A stretch of 64,000 nucleotides of DNA, taken from positions 1 through 64,000 of the forward strand of contig NZ_FNRO01000021.1 in NCBI RefSeq assembly GCF_900107745.1, read 5' to 3'. Under the pieces are notes generated by a model. That model did no database searches. It saw only the letters and a program-made list of their open reading frames with translations, and had not been told where the DNA came from. Positions within the stretch are counted from its first letter, which is position 1, and every line of letters starts with the position of its first letter. Positions 1 through 7,391 of this stretch are shown here, in pieces. The translations under genes were made by a program, and so were the position numbers. This stretch comes from Variovorax sp. YR216 (GTDB lineage: Bacteria; Pseudomonadota; Gammaproteobacteria; Burkholderiales; Burkholderiaceae_C).

Positions 1-743
1 ACCTTGGCTTCGTTCTTCAGCTTGTCCACCAGCGTGGCGACGTCGGGCACCTTGATGCCGGCACCGCGCTTGGGAGGCTCGGCCACCTTCAGGGTTTTCA
101 GGCGCGGCTTCACATCGACGCCGAGGTCCTCGGGCTTGACGGTGTCGAGCTGCTTCTTCTTGGCCTTCATGATGTTGGGCAGCGTCACGTAGCGCGGCTC
201 GTTCAGGCGCAGGTCGCTGGTGAGGACGGCCGGGAGCGAGAGGGAGAGGGTTTCCAGGCCACCATCCACTTCACGGGTGACGCTCACCTTGTCGCCCGCG
301 ACCTCGACCTTCGAAGCGAAGGTGGCCTGGGGCAGATCCGCGAGAGCCGCCAGCATCTGGCCGGTCTGGTTGTTGTCGTCGTCGATGGCCTGCTTGCCGA
401 GGATCACGAGCGAGGGTTGTTCCTTGTCCACCAGGGCCTTCAGGAGCTTGGCAACCGCGAGCGGCTGGAGCTCTTCCGAGGTCTCCACGAGGATCCCGCG
501 ATCAGCACCGATGGCCATCGCGGTGCGCAGCGTCTCCTGGCACTTCGCATCGCCGCAGGACACGGCGATGATTTCCGTCGCCACGCCCTTCTCCTTCAGG
601 CGAACCGCCTCTTCGACGGCAATCTCGTCGAAGGGGTTCATGCTCATCTTGACGTTGGCCAGTTCGATGCCCGAGCCATCGGACTTCACCTGCGCCTTCA
701 CGTTCGCGTCGATCACGCGCTTGACTGCTACCAGGACCTTCAT
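1..743 (-). CDS. etfB: Electron transfer flavoprotein beta subunit (partial, C-terminus beyond window)
   Basis: EtfB, with EtfA, accepts electrons from acyl-CoA dehydrogenases and passes them to ETF:ubiquinone oxidoreductase. Translating the minus strand from the ATG at 743 gives an uninterrupted 247 codons to the window edge. The protein starts MKVLVAVKRVIDANVK and carries typical EtfB segments: NPFDEIAVEEAVRLKE near residue 36, a GKQAIDDDNNQTGQM stretch near 115 and LPNIMKAKKK near 190. The family is about 249 residues long, so only the last few residues and the stop are missing; etfA probably follows outside the window. It is a fitting partner for the many acyl-CoA dehydrogenases here. Two copies of the cluster's inverted repeat lie upstream, at 830-850 and 875-895. 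Confidence 0.95.
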   Translation of the reverse strand, partial: MKVLVAVKRVIDANVKAQVKSDGSGIELANVKMSMNPFDEIAVEEAVRLKEKGVATEIIAVSCGDAKCQETLRTAMAIGADRGILVETSEELQPLAVAKLLKALVDKEQPSLVILGKQAIDDDNNQTGQMLAALADLPQATFASKVEVAGDKVSVTREVDGGLETLSLSLPAVLTSDLRLNEPRYVTLPNIMKAKKKQLDTVKPEDLGVDVKPRLKTLKVAEPPKRGAGIKVPDVATLVDKLKNEAK

Positions 744-805
744 TTGTTGCTTCGTCTTTCCATGGGATTGCTCCGATTCCGGAGCGTTGTCGATGTCACG
801 AGGTG

Positions 806-850
806 ACGATAGCCGCCGATCTCTGTCCTCCACCCACCATTTGTGAGGGG
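806..850 (-). promoter_or_regulatory. Site A: inverted-repeat operator plus -10-like hexamer, facing etfB
   Basis: A degenerate copy of the cluster repeat at 830-850 (arms CCACCCACC and GAGGGG). On the minus strand it is followed after 18 bp by TATCGT (806-811), a possible -10 element for etfB. The distance to the etfB start, 86 bp, is longer than the 57-70 bp seen at most other copies. Confidence 0.4.
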
Positions 851-874
851 GGAGGAGGAGGTCTTCGAGGCAGG

Positions 875-922
875 CCCCCCTCCTTAATGGTGGGGACGTG
901 CGGTCGGTGCGGCGGCTATCTT
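875..922 (+). promoter_or_regulatory. Site B: inverted-repeat operator plus -10-like hexamer, facing right
   Basis: Repeat at 875-895 (arms CCCCCCTCC and GGTGGGG), then TATCTT at 917-922 after 21 bp. It has the same architecture as the other sites but points at 923-1103, where no convincing gene exists. With site A it makes a divergent pair like those at 2998/3066, 10140/10203, 18256/18302, 39310/39364 and 48020/48066. Confidence 0.5.
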
Positions 923-978
923 TTGCCTATGACGCGTCTTGAACGCAAATCGCACTCACAGCCCAAGGAGATTCGAAG

Positions 979-1203
979 ATGGCGCTACTTCGTCAATGTC
1001 TGATGGAACTCCGCGTGAGGCGCCGCGAATGGACCTCGCCGGAGGACCTCTGGTGCGATGCGGGGCCCGGTGGCGCGGACAGCGCCACCGGCCTGCCCGC
1101 CGCTCAGAGCCAGTGTGCGGGTGTGTTCAGCGGCGTGCGCTCGACGGGATCGAGCACCGCCAGCCAAGCGGCGACCTTGGGCATCTCCCAACCGAAGAAG
1201 TAG
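979..1203 (+). other. Possible small ORF or relic downstream of site B (74 codons)
   Basis: An ATG at 979 is preceded by a good AAGGAG Shine-Dalgarno sequence, and lies downstream of the promoter-like site B. The 74-codon frame (MALLRQCLMELRVRR...) matches no family I recognise. Its last 100 bp run antisense to the end of the acyl-CoA dehydrogenase at 1104-2927, so its later codons may be meaningless. It may be the remnant of a deleted gene or a chance frame. The stretch 744-1103 otherwise holds only sites A and B. Confidence 0.2.
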
Positions 1204-2927
1204 TCACAGGCGGCGAGCTTGCCGCGATGAAAGTCGCTGGCCTTGGCGCCATTGAGCAAGTCGGCTGCCGCGAGCGCCTGATCGAGCCACAGCCAGCCGA
1301 CCACGACATGGCCAAAGGCTTCGAGATAGGGGCCGGCGTTGGCGAGTTGCAGTTCGGCATCGTCCAGCGCGTGAAGTTGACGCGTGATGGTCCACAGCTT
1401 CTCCCAGGCCGCTTCCAGCGCGCGGCCATGGTCCCGGAGGGTCTGCACGCGCACCGCGGCGTTGACGCTAGTTGCGATGCGCGCCGACAGCAGTTGCATG
1501 GCGCGGCCCTGCTCGACACGTGTCTTGCGTCCCAGCAGATCGATCGCCTGGATGCCGAAGGTGCCTTCGTGGATCGGGTTGAGCCGGTTGTCGCGGTAGA
1601 ACTGTTCGACGTTGTATTCACGGGTGTAGCCGTAACCGCCGTGCACCTGGATCGCCAGTTCGTTGGCGACCAGGCCCCATTGCGCAGTCCAGCTCTTGGC
1701 GATCGGTGTCAGCAATTCGAGCAGCAGGTGGGCGTCGTCGCGCGCGGCCTGATCCTCCAGCGAATGCACGTCGTCGTTGAGGCGCGCCGAGTACAGGCAC
1801 AGCGCCAGCGCGCCGGACGCATAGGCCTTCTGCGCGAGCAACATGCGTCGCACGTCGGTGTGTTGAATGATCGGCACCGGGGGCGACGCGGGATCGCGCT
1901 GGCCGCGCGTGCGGCCCTGCGTACGCGTCTTCGCATAGTCGAGTGCGTGCAGATAGCCCGTATAGGCGAGGGCGGAGGCCGTCAGACCCACTCCGATGCG
2001 CGCCTCGTTCATCATGTGGAACATGTACGCGAGGCCCTTGCCGGGCTCGCCGACGATCTCGCCGATGGCGCCGGCCTCGCCTTCCGGCCGAAACTTGCCT
2101 TCGCCGAAGTTGAGCAGGCAGTTGACCAGTCCGCGCTGGCCCATCTTGTGGTTCACGCCTGCGGGCACGACGTCGTTGCGCTCGCCCAGGGTGCCGTCCT
2201 CGTTGACCAGCCGACGTGGCACGGTGAATAGCGAGATGCCCTGCACGCCGGGCGGGAGCTGCCCGTTGGCATCGGGGATCTTGGCGAGCACGAGATGCAC
2301 GATGTTCTCCGACACCTCATGGTCGCCGCCGGAGATCCACATCTTGTTGCCGAACAGTCGATAGCGGCCGTCGGAGACAGGCACTGCCCTGGTGCGAATG
2401 TCGGCGAGGCTGGAGCCGGCCTGCGGCTCCGAGAGGCACATCGTGCCGAAGAAGCGCCCCTGTGCCATCGCAGGCACGTACTTCGCCACTTGCGCCGGCT
2501 CGCCATGCGCCATCAACAGGTTGGCGTTTCCTATCGTGAGATAGGCATAGCCCGCGGTCGCCACATTGGCGCCCATGACGTAGGCCATGCCGGCACGCTC
2601 CACCACGGAGGGCAGGCCCATGCCGCCCCATCGCTCGGGAAAGGCCGCGGACATGAGCCCTGCCTCCGAGAACGCGCGCATGGCCACGCCCACTTCGTCG
2701 ATGACGGTCACCGACTCGCCATCGAACGAAGGTTCCTGGCTGTCGTTCTTCTTGTTGTGCGTGGCGAACAGGTCGGTGGCGATCCGGGCGTAGGTGTCCA
2801 GCACCGATGCGTAGTCGAAGCGGTCCTGTCCGGCAAAGCGGGGGCGATCGGTGAGGGCCTCGACCTTGAGCCAGTCGAAGAGCAGGAAATCGAGGTCGTT
2901 GCGGGAGAGGATGAGTTCTTGAGTCAT
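1104..2927 (-). CDS. Acyl-CoA dehydrogenase, long (about 600-residue) class with C-terminal extension
   Basis: FAD enzyme that puts the alpha,beta double bond into an acyl-CoA. The 607-residue product is much longer than classical 380-residue dehydrogenases and resembles the DmdC/FadE5-like class with an extra helical C-terminal domain. Visible landmarks are MCLSEPQAGSSLADIRTRA (FAD/substrate region, near residue 165), NKMWISGGDHE, KMGQRG, and NPIHEGTFGIQA, which holds the catalytic-base Glu near residue 430. A late QVHGGYGYTREYNVEQFYRD segment is also typical. The ATG at 2927 was chosen because the frame upstream is low-complexity and overlaps site C; the Shine-Dalgarno is weak. It is divergent from the crotonase gene at 3149, with paired operator sites between them. 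Confidence 0.9.
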   Translation of the reverse strand: MTQELILSRNDLDFLLFDWLKVEALTDRPRFAGQDRFDYASVLDTYARIATDLFATHNKKNDSQEPSFDGESVTVIDEVGVAMRAFSEAGLMSAAFPERWGGMGLPSVVERAGMAYVMGANVATAGYAYLTIGNANLLMAHGEPAQVAKYVPAMAQGRFFGTMCLSEPQAGSSLADIRTRAVPVSDGRYRLFGNKMWISGGDHEVSENIVHLVLAKIPDANGQLPPGVQGISLFTVPRRLVNEDGTLGERNDVVPAGVNHKMGQRGLVNCLLNFGEGKFRPEGEAGAIGEIVGEPGKGLAYMFHMMNEARIGVGLTASALAYTGYLHALDYAKTRTQGRTRGQRDPASPPVPIIQHTDVRRMLLAQKAYASGALALCLYSARLNDDVHSLEDQAARDDAHLLLELLTPIAKSWTAQWGLVANELAIQVHGGYGYTREYNVEQFYRDNRLNPIHEGTFGIQAIDLLGRKTRVEQGRAMQLLSARIATSVNAAVRVQTLRDHGRALEAAWEKLWTITRQLHALDDAELQLANAGPYLEAFGHVVVGWLWLDQALAAADLLNGAKASDFHRGKLAACDYFFGWEMPKVAAWLAVLDPVERTPLNTPAHWL

Positions 2928-2975
2928 ACGGGCGGGGGCGACTCGCGGTCGCGACTTGAGGCAGCCCGCAAGGAG

Positions 2976-3017
2976 ACCACAGGACCCCCATGTCGCGCCC
3001 CACCCAAAAGTGAGGGG
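2976..3017 (-). promoter_or_regulatory. Site C: inverted-repeat operator facing the acyl-CoA dehydrogenase
   Basis: Repeat at 2998-3017 (arms CCCCACCC and GTGAGGGG, 20 bp), 70 bp from the ATG at 2927. The best -10-like hexamer is TGTGGT on the minus strand (2976-2981), only 16 bp away, so this copy fits the shared spacing less well than the others. Confidence 0.5.
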
Positions 3018-3065
3018 CGGCAAAAGTGCCGTCGGCGACTCGCCTTCGGTGGTGCGACGGGCCCT

Positions 3066-3112
3066 CCCCATCCCCAAAGGGTGGGGAATTCCGCGACTGC
3101 GATCTCTAACCT
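3066..3112 (+). promoter_or_regulatory. Site D: near-perfect inverted-repeat operator plus -10, facing the crotonase operon
   Basis: Repeat at 3066-3086 with arms CCCCATCCC and GGGTGGGG, then exactly 20 bp to TAACCT (3107-3112). The hexamer lies only 6 bp before the ATG at 3119, so that ATG would sit at about +1. The ATG at 3149 lies 62 bp past the repeat, matching other sites. The site therefore decides the start of the next gene. Confidence 0.7.
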
Positions 3113-3148
3113 GAGCGCATGTCTATCCAGCAACCGAACAAGAACGAG

Positions 3149-3958
3149 ATGAGCGAAGAGGTCCTGATCTACGAGAAAGTGGGCAAGACAGCGGTCATCA
3201 CGTTGAACCGGCCCAAGTACAAGAACGCGCTCGATGATTCGCTGCGGGCGGCGATGCCTGCGGCCATTCGCGCCGCGCGCCAGGACCCGTCGGTCGCCTC
3301 GGTCGTTCTGACGGGCGCTGGCGGGAGTTTCTGCTCTGGCGCGCAACTATCCATCAGCGGGGACGGGATCGAAAAGCCCTTCGCTGTTCGGGAACTGCTG
3401 CTCGACGCCCATCGCTGGTTCGCGGAACTGGCCGATCTCGAAAAGCCGGTGATCTCCGCAGTCGACGGTTTCGCCGTGGGCGCAGGCTTCTCGCTCGCGC
3501 TCGGGGCCGACTTTGTTGTCGCCTCCGACCGTGCGAAGTTCGCGGCCAGCTTTGCACGCGTGGGGTTCGTGCCGGACCTGTCGCTTCTGCATGTGTTGCC
3601 GCGGCTCGTGGGCCTCGCCCGCGCGAAGGAGATCGCGTTCAGCGCACGCGACATCCCTGCCGACGAGGCGCTGCAAATGGGTCTGGTGCAGGCCGTGGTC
3701 CCGGCAACGCGCCTGCTCGACACGGCGCTCGCATTTGCTCGCCGCTTCGACGAAGCACCCACGCACGTGCTGGGCCTCGCCAAGAACATCCTGAACCGGT
3801 CTTTCGAGACGGATCGATATGGACTGGCGCAATGGGAAGCCGCGCTGCAGGGGATCCTGGCCGGCAGCAACTATCACGCCGAGGCGCTCCAGCGCTTCCT
3901 CTCGCGCAGCACACCTGCCTATGGCGGAGCGCATCGCTTCGAGGCCTCGGGGCTGTGA
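3149..3958 (+). CDS. Enoyl-CoA hydratase/isomerase family protein (PaaG/ECI-like crotonase)
   Basis: Crotonase-fold protein of 269 residues acting on an acyl-CoA in the cytoplasm. Landmarks are VVLTGAGGSFCSGAQL (oxyanion hole), AVDGFAVGAGFSLALGAD and FARVGFVPDLSLLHVLPRLVG. The two Glu residues of classical hydratases are absent: the first position is Ser, and the second region carries the VPD motif of PaaG- and isomerase-like members. Double-bond isomerisation is therefore more likely than simple hydration; this is inference. I place the start at 3149 (MSEEVLIYEK) and not 3119, because a predicted -10 hexamer ends at 3112. It is the first gene of a run with the thiolase 28 bp downstream. Confidence 0.85.
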   Translation: MSEEVLIYEKVGKTAVITLNRPKYKNALDDSLRAAMPAAIRAARQDPSVASVVLTGAGGSFCSGAQLSISGDGIEKPFAVRELLLDAHRWFAELADLEKPVISAVDGFAVGAGFSLALGADFVVASDRAKFAASFARVGFVPDLSLLHVLPRLVGLARAKEIAFSARDIPADEALQMGLVQAVVPATRLLDTALAFARRFDEAPTHVLGLAKNILNRSFETDRYGLAQWEAALQGILAGSNYHAEALQRFLSRSTPAYGGAHRFEASGL

Positions 3959-3986
3959 GATTTCAAGCATTCAACAGGAGCAATAC

Positions 3987-5165
3987 ATGACAAGCAAAGT
4001 AGTGGTGGCGGGCGTCGGGATGATCCCGTTCAAGAAGCCGGGCCAAAGCGAGACCTATCCTGTGATGGGTGCCGAGGCCGTGCGGCTCGCGTTGGCGGAC
4101 GCCGGCGTGGGCTACGACGCCGTGCAGCAGGCCTATGCCAGCTACATCTTCGGTGATTCCACCGCCGGCCAGCGCGTGCTGTATGACGTGGGCATGACCG
4201 GCATCCCCGTGATCAATGTGCACAACAACTGCGCGAGCGGTTCGTCCGCGCTCTACCTGGCGCGTCAGGCCATTGCCGGCGGCGAGGCCGACGTCGTGCT
4301 GGCCTTCGGCTTCGAACAGATGAATCCGGGCGCCCTCGGCGACATGTACACCGACCGGCCCGCGCCTCTCGAGCTGTTCCAGAAGGCCTGCGCCAGCGTG
4401 GTTCCCGAGGGCGTGGCGCCTGCGCTGCGCCTTTTCGGCGCAGCGGGCCAGGAGCATATGCAGCGCTTCGGCACCTCACTGGAGAGCTTCGCCAAGATCC
4501 GCGCCAAGGCCAGCCGCCACGCGGCGAACAACCCGTTCGCGGTGTTCCGCAAGGTCGTCAGCACCGAGGAGGTGATGGCTGACCAGGTCATGTGGCCCGG
4601 CGTGATGACGCGCCTGATGGCCTGTCCGCCGACCTGCGGCGCGGCCGCCGCGGTGCTGTGCAGCGAGGACTATGCGAAGAAGCACGGTCTCGACGCGCGC
4701 GTGTGGATTGCAGGCCAGGCACTGGCAACGGATGGCCCCGAGACCTTCAACTCCGGCGACATGCGCCACCTCGCTGGTTTCGGCATGTCGCGCGCCGCGG
4801 CAAGACGTGTGTACGAGATGGCCGGTATCGGCGCCGAGGACGTCGACGTGGTCGAGCTGCATGACTGCTTCGCGCAGAACGAACTGCTGACCTACGAAGC
4901 GCTGGGCCTGTGCCCTGAAGGCGGCGCGCAGAAGTTCATCGACGACGGTGACAACACCTATGGCGGCCGCTATGTGGTCAACCCCTCGGGCGGCCTGCTC
5001 TCCAAGGGCCACCCGATCGGCGCGACAGGTCTCGCCCAGTGCTACGAGCTGGTGTCGCAACTGCGGGGCACTGCCGAGAAGCGCCAGGTGCAAGGCGCTC
5101 GCGTGGCGCTGCAGCACAACGTCGGCATCGGCGGTGCCGCTGTCGTCACGATGTACCGCATCTGA
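3987..5165 (+). CDS. SCP-x/lipid-transfer-type thiolase
   Basis: Thiolase-fold enzyme that cleaves a 3-ketoacyl-CoA in the last step of a beta-oxidation round. The 392-residue protein begins TSKVVVAGVGMIPFKKPG and has the nucleophile Cys82 in NNCASGSSALYLARQA. The C-terminal NPSGGLLSKGHPIGATG contains the activating His. As in SCP-x/Ltp thiolases, the second Cys of classical thiolases is not present in the usual CxGGGxG form; the end reads LQHNVGIGGAAVVTMYR. It is closely related to the genes at 58121 and 20889. AGGAG at 3976-3980 supports the ATG at 3987. It lies between the crotonase and the racemase in one operon. Confidence 0.9.
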   Translation: MTSKVVVAGVGMIPFKKPGQSETYPVMGAEAVRLALADAGVGYDAVQQAYASYIFGDSTAGQRVLYDVGMTGIPVINVHNNCASGSSALYLARQAIAGGEADVVLAFGFEQMNPGALGDMYTDRPAPLELFQKACASVVPEGVAPALRLFGAAGQEHMQRFGTSLESFAKIRAKASRHAANNPFAVFRKVVSTEEVMADQVMWPGVMTRLMACPPTCGAAAAVLCSEDYAKKHGLDARVWIAGQALATDGPETFNSGDMRHLAGFGMSRAAARRVYEMAGIGAEDVDVVELHDCFAQNELLTYEALGLCPEGGAQKFIDDGDNTYGGRYVVNPSGGLLSKGHPIGATGLAQCYELVSQLRGTAEKRQVQGARVALQHNVGIGGAAVVTMYRI

Positions 5166-5172
5166 GCTCGTC

Positions 5173-6282
5173 ATGCGTGCAAGTCGGGTCGGTCCGCTGG
5201 CGGGCCTCAGGGTCCTGGAGATCCACGGCATCGGGCCGGCGCCTTTCTGCGGCATGCTGCTCGCGGACCTCGGCGCCGATGTGGTGCTGGTCGACCGCTC
5301 GACACCAGGGCCGGACGAGCGCGATCTCGGTCGGCACGCCGTCACGAACCGTGGCAAGCGTTCGATCGCGCTCGACCTGAAGACGCCCGAGGGTGTGTCG
5401 ACACTGCTGCAACTCGTCGAGCAGTCCGACGCATTGATCGAGGGCATGCGCCCCGGCGTGATGGAGCGCCTGGGCGTGGGGCCCGATGTGTGCCTCGCGC
5501 GCAATCCGAAGCTCGTCTACGGCCGCATGACCGGCTGGGGCCAGTCGGGGCCCCTGTCGCAGGCGGCGGGCCACGACCTCAACTACATCGCGCTCTCGGG
5601 CGCGCTGTGGTATTCGGGCCAGCCCGGTGAGCCCCCGATGACGCCGCCGAGCCTGGTGGGCGACATGGGCGGCGGGGCGATGTACCTCGCGGTCGGCCTG
5701 CTGGCCGCGTTGATGCACGCCCGCGCGACCGGCGAGGGTCAGGTCATCGATGCTGCCGTCGTCGACGGCAGCGCCCATCTGATGAACCTGCTGATGGGTC
5801 TGAAGTCCGCCGGCCAGTTCAGCAACGAGCGTGGTCGGAGCTTGCTCGATGGCCCGCATTGGTACCGCAGCTATCGTTGCAAGGACGGAGGCTTCATCAC
5901 GGTGGGCGCGCTCGAACCGAAGTTCCATCGCGTGCTGATAGAGAAGCTCGGTCTCTCCGGTGATCCCGTCCTCGCGAGCCAAGGAAGTCCGGGGTGCAGG
6001 CCGCAATCGCATCAGGCGTTCGCGGAGCTGTTTGCCACGCGCACGCGCGATGAATGGTGCGCGTTGCTCGAAGGCACGGAGGCGTGCTTTGCGCCGGTGC
6101 TCGATCCCGACGAGGCGGCCGAGCATCCGCACATGGCCGCGCGTGCCGTTTACACGCGCATCGACGGCGTGCTCCAGGCCAGCCCGGCGCCGCGCTTCTC
6201 ACGCACGCCCGGCGCCGCCGGCGCGGTGCCGCAGCGCGGCCAGCACCAGCATGAAGTGCTTCGGGACTGGCTCAATGCCTGA
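5173..6282 (+). CDS. Alpha-methylacyl-CoA racemase (CaiB/BaiF family)
   Basis: Interconverts R and S 2-methylacyl-CoA so that the dehydrogenase can act on branched chains. The family assignment rests on GLRVLEIHGIGPAPFCGMLL at the N-terminus, LIEGMRPGVMERLGVGP near residue 95 and GRMTGWGQSGPL. The expected catalytic residues are all visible: His134-Asp135 in AGHDLNY, Asp164 in LVGDMGGG and Glu248 in GALEPKF. These correspond in order and spacing to His126/Asp156/Glu241 known for the M. tuberculosis enzyme. The length, 369 residues, is normal. The gene starts 7 bp after the thiolase stop, so the two are probably co-transcribed. A second copy lies at 61683-62798. Confidence 0.9.
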   Translation: MRASRVGPLAGLRVLEIHGIGPAPFCGMLLADLGADVVLVDRSTPGPDERDLGRHAVTNRGKRSIALDLKTPEGVSTLLQLVEQSDALIEGMRPGVMERLGVGPDVCLARNPKLVYGRMTGWGQSGPLSQAAGHDLNYIALSGALWYSGQPGEPPMTPPSLVGDMGGGAMYLAVGLLAALMHARATGEGQVIDAAVVDGSAHLMNLLMGLKSAGQFSNERGRSLLDGPHWYRSYRCKDGGFITVGALEPKFHRVLIEKLGLSGDPVLASQGSPGCRPQSHQAFAELFATRTRDEWCALLEGTEACFAPVLDPDEAAEHPHMAARAVYTRIDGVLQASPAPRFSRTPGAAGAVPQRGQHQHEVLRDWLNA

Positions 6283-6316
6283 AGTGCAGAACCACAAGGA
6301 AAGTAGCAGGAGACAC

Positions 6317-7363
6317 ATGAAGATGAAAAAACATTCGCGCTGCGCATTGGCCGTGCTGGCTTGCGCAGCCTCGCTGACCACGGCGTCGGCCCAGCCGGAC
6401 TCGGCGAAAGAGCCGGCCGTGGCCGTCACCCCCGACAACTTCATTCGCGCCGAGACCGACCGCTATTTCGGCAACATCGCGTCGTACGCCTTCGGCAAGC
6501 TCAGGCACTACCGCGACTTCGTGCCGCTAGATAAGGTGGCCGTCGTGCGTATCAACCGCGACACGCTCTACTCGGTGGGCGTGTTCGACCTCGACGCAGG
6601 GCCGGTAACGGTGACGCTGCCCGATGCGGGCAAACGCTACATCTCGCTGGTCGCCTACAACGAAGACCACTATGCATCGCCCGCGATCTACAAGCCGGGC
6701 AGCTACACCTTCACCCGGGATCAATTGGGCACCCGCTACGCGATGTTCGGGATTCGCGTGCTGTTCGACCCGACCGATGCGGACGACCGCAAGCGGGTCC
6801 ATGCGCTGCAGGACGCCATCAGCACGCGCCAGGATGGCAACGGCCGCTTCGAGGTGCCGGCGTGGGACCCGGCGAGCCTGAAGCGCATGCGCGAAGCCCT
6901 GTTCGAGCTGGGAAAGACGGTGCCTGATTCGCGGGGCATGTTCGGCACCCGCGAGCAGGTCAAACCGGTGAGGCACCTGATCGGCTCCGCCATCGCATGG
7001 GGCGGCAACCAGGAGAAGGACGCGCTCTATCTCAACGTGACGCCGAGCCGCAACGACGGCGCCACCATCTACCGCATGCATGTGAAGGACGTGCCGGTGG
7101 ACGGCTTCTGGTCGGTGAGCGTGTACGACGAGAACGGCTTCTTCAAGCCAAACCCCTACGAGGCCTATGCGCTCAATGACCTCACTGCCAGGCGGAGTGC
7201 CGACGGCTCGGTCGACATCCAGTTCGGTGGCTGTGACGGCAAGATCGCCAACTGCCTGCCGACGATGCCGGGCTGGAACTACATGGTGCGGCTGTACCGC
7301 GCCCGTGCCGAGATCCTGGACGGAAGCTGGACCTTCCCGCAGGCGCAGCCCGTGGCACGCTGA
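6317..7363 (+). CDS. Exported DUF1214/DUF1254-type protein (homologue of the second half of the 45524-47926 protein)
   Basis: A 348-residue protein with a cleavable signal peptide (MKMKKHSRCALAVLACAASL, Ala-x-Ala before QPD), so periplasmic. The mature part aligns along its whole length with residues of about 475-800 of the fused protein at 45524-47926. Shared strings include INRDTLYS, FDLDAGPVTVTLPDAGKR, YNEDHYASP, WGGNQEKDALYL, KDVPVDGFWSVSVY and IQFGGCDG. The C-terminal part is the DUF1214 fold. The biochemical role of this family is unknown to me. AGGAGA at 6308-6313 supports the ATG at 6317. It is followed by the partner gene at 7392. Confidence 0.8.
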   Translation: MKMKKHSRCALAVLACAASLTTASAQPDSAKEPAVAVTPDNFIRAETDRYFGNIASYAFGKLRHYRDFVPLDKVAVVRINRDTLYSVGVFDLDAGPVTVTLPDAGKRYISLVAYNEDHYASPAIYKPGSYTFTRDQLGTRYAMFGIRVLFDPTDADDRKRVHALQDAISTRQDGNGRFEVPAWDPASLKRMREALFELGKTVPDSRGMFGTREQVKPVRHLIGSAIAWGGNQEKDALYLNVTPSRNDGATIYRMHVKDVPVDGFWSVSVYDENGFFKPNPYEAYALNDLTARRSADGSVDIQFGGCDGKIANCLPTMPGWNYMVRLYRARAEILDGSWTFPQAQPVAR

Positions 7364-7391
7364 AGCCGCATCCATCATTCGGATCGAGACC

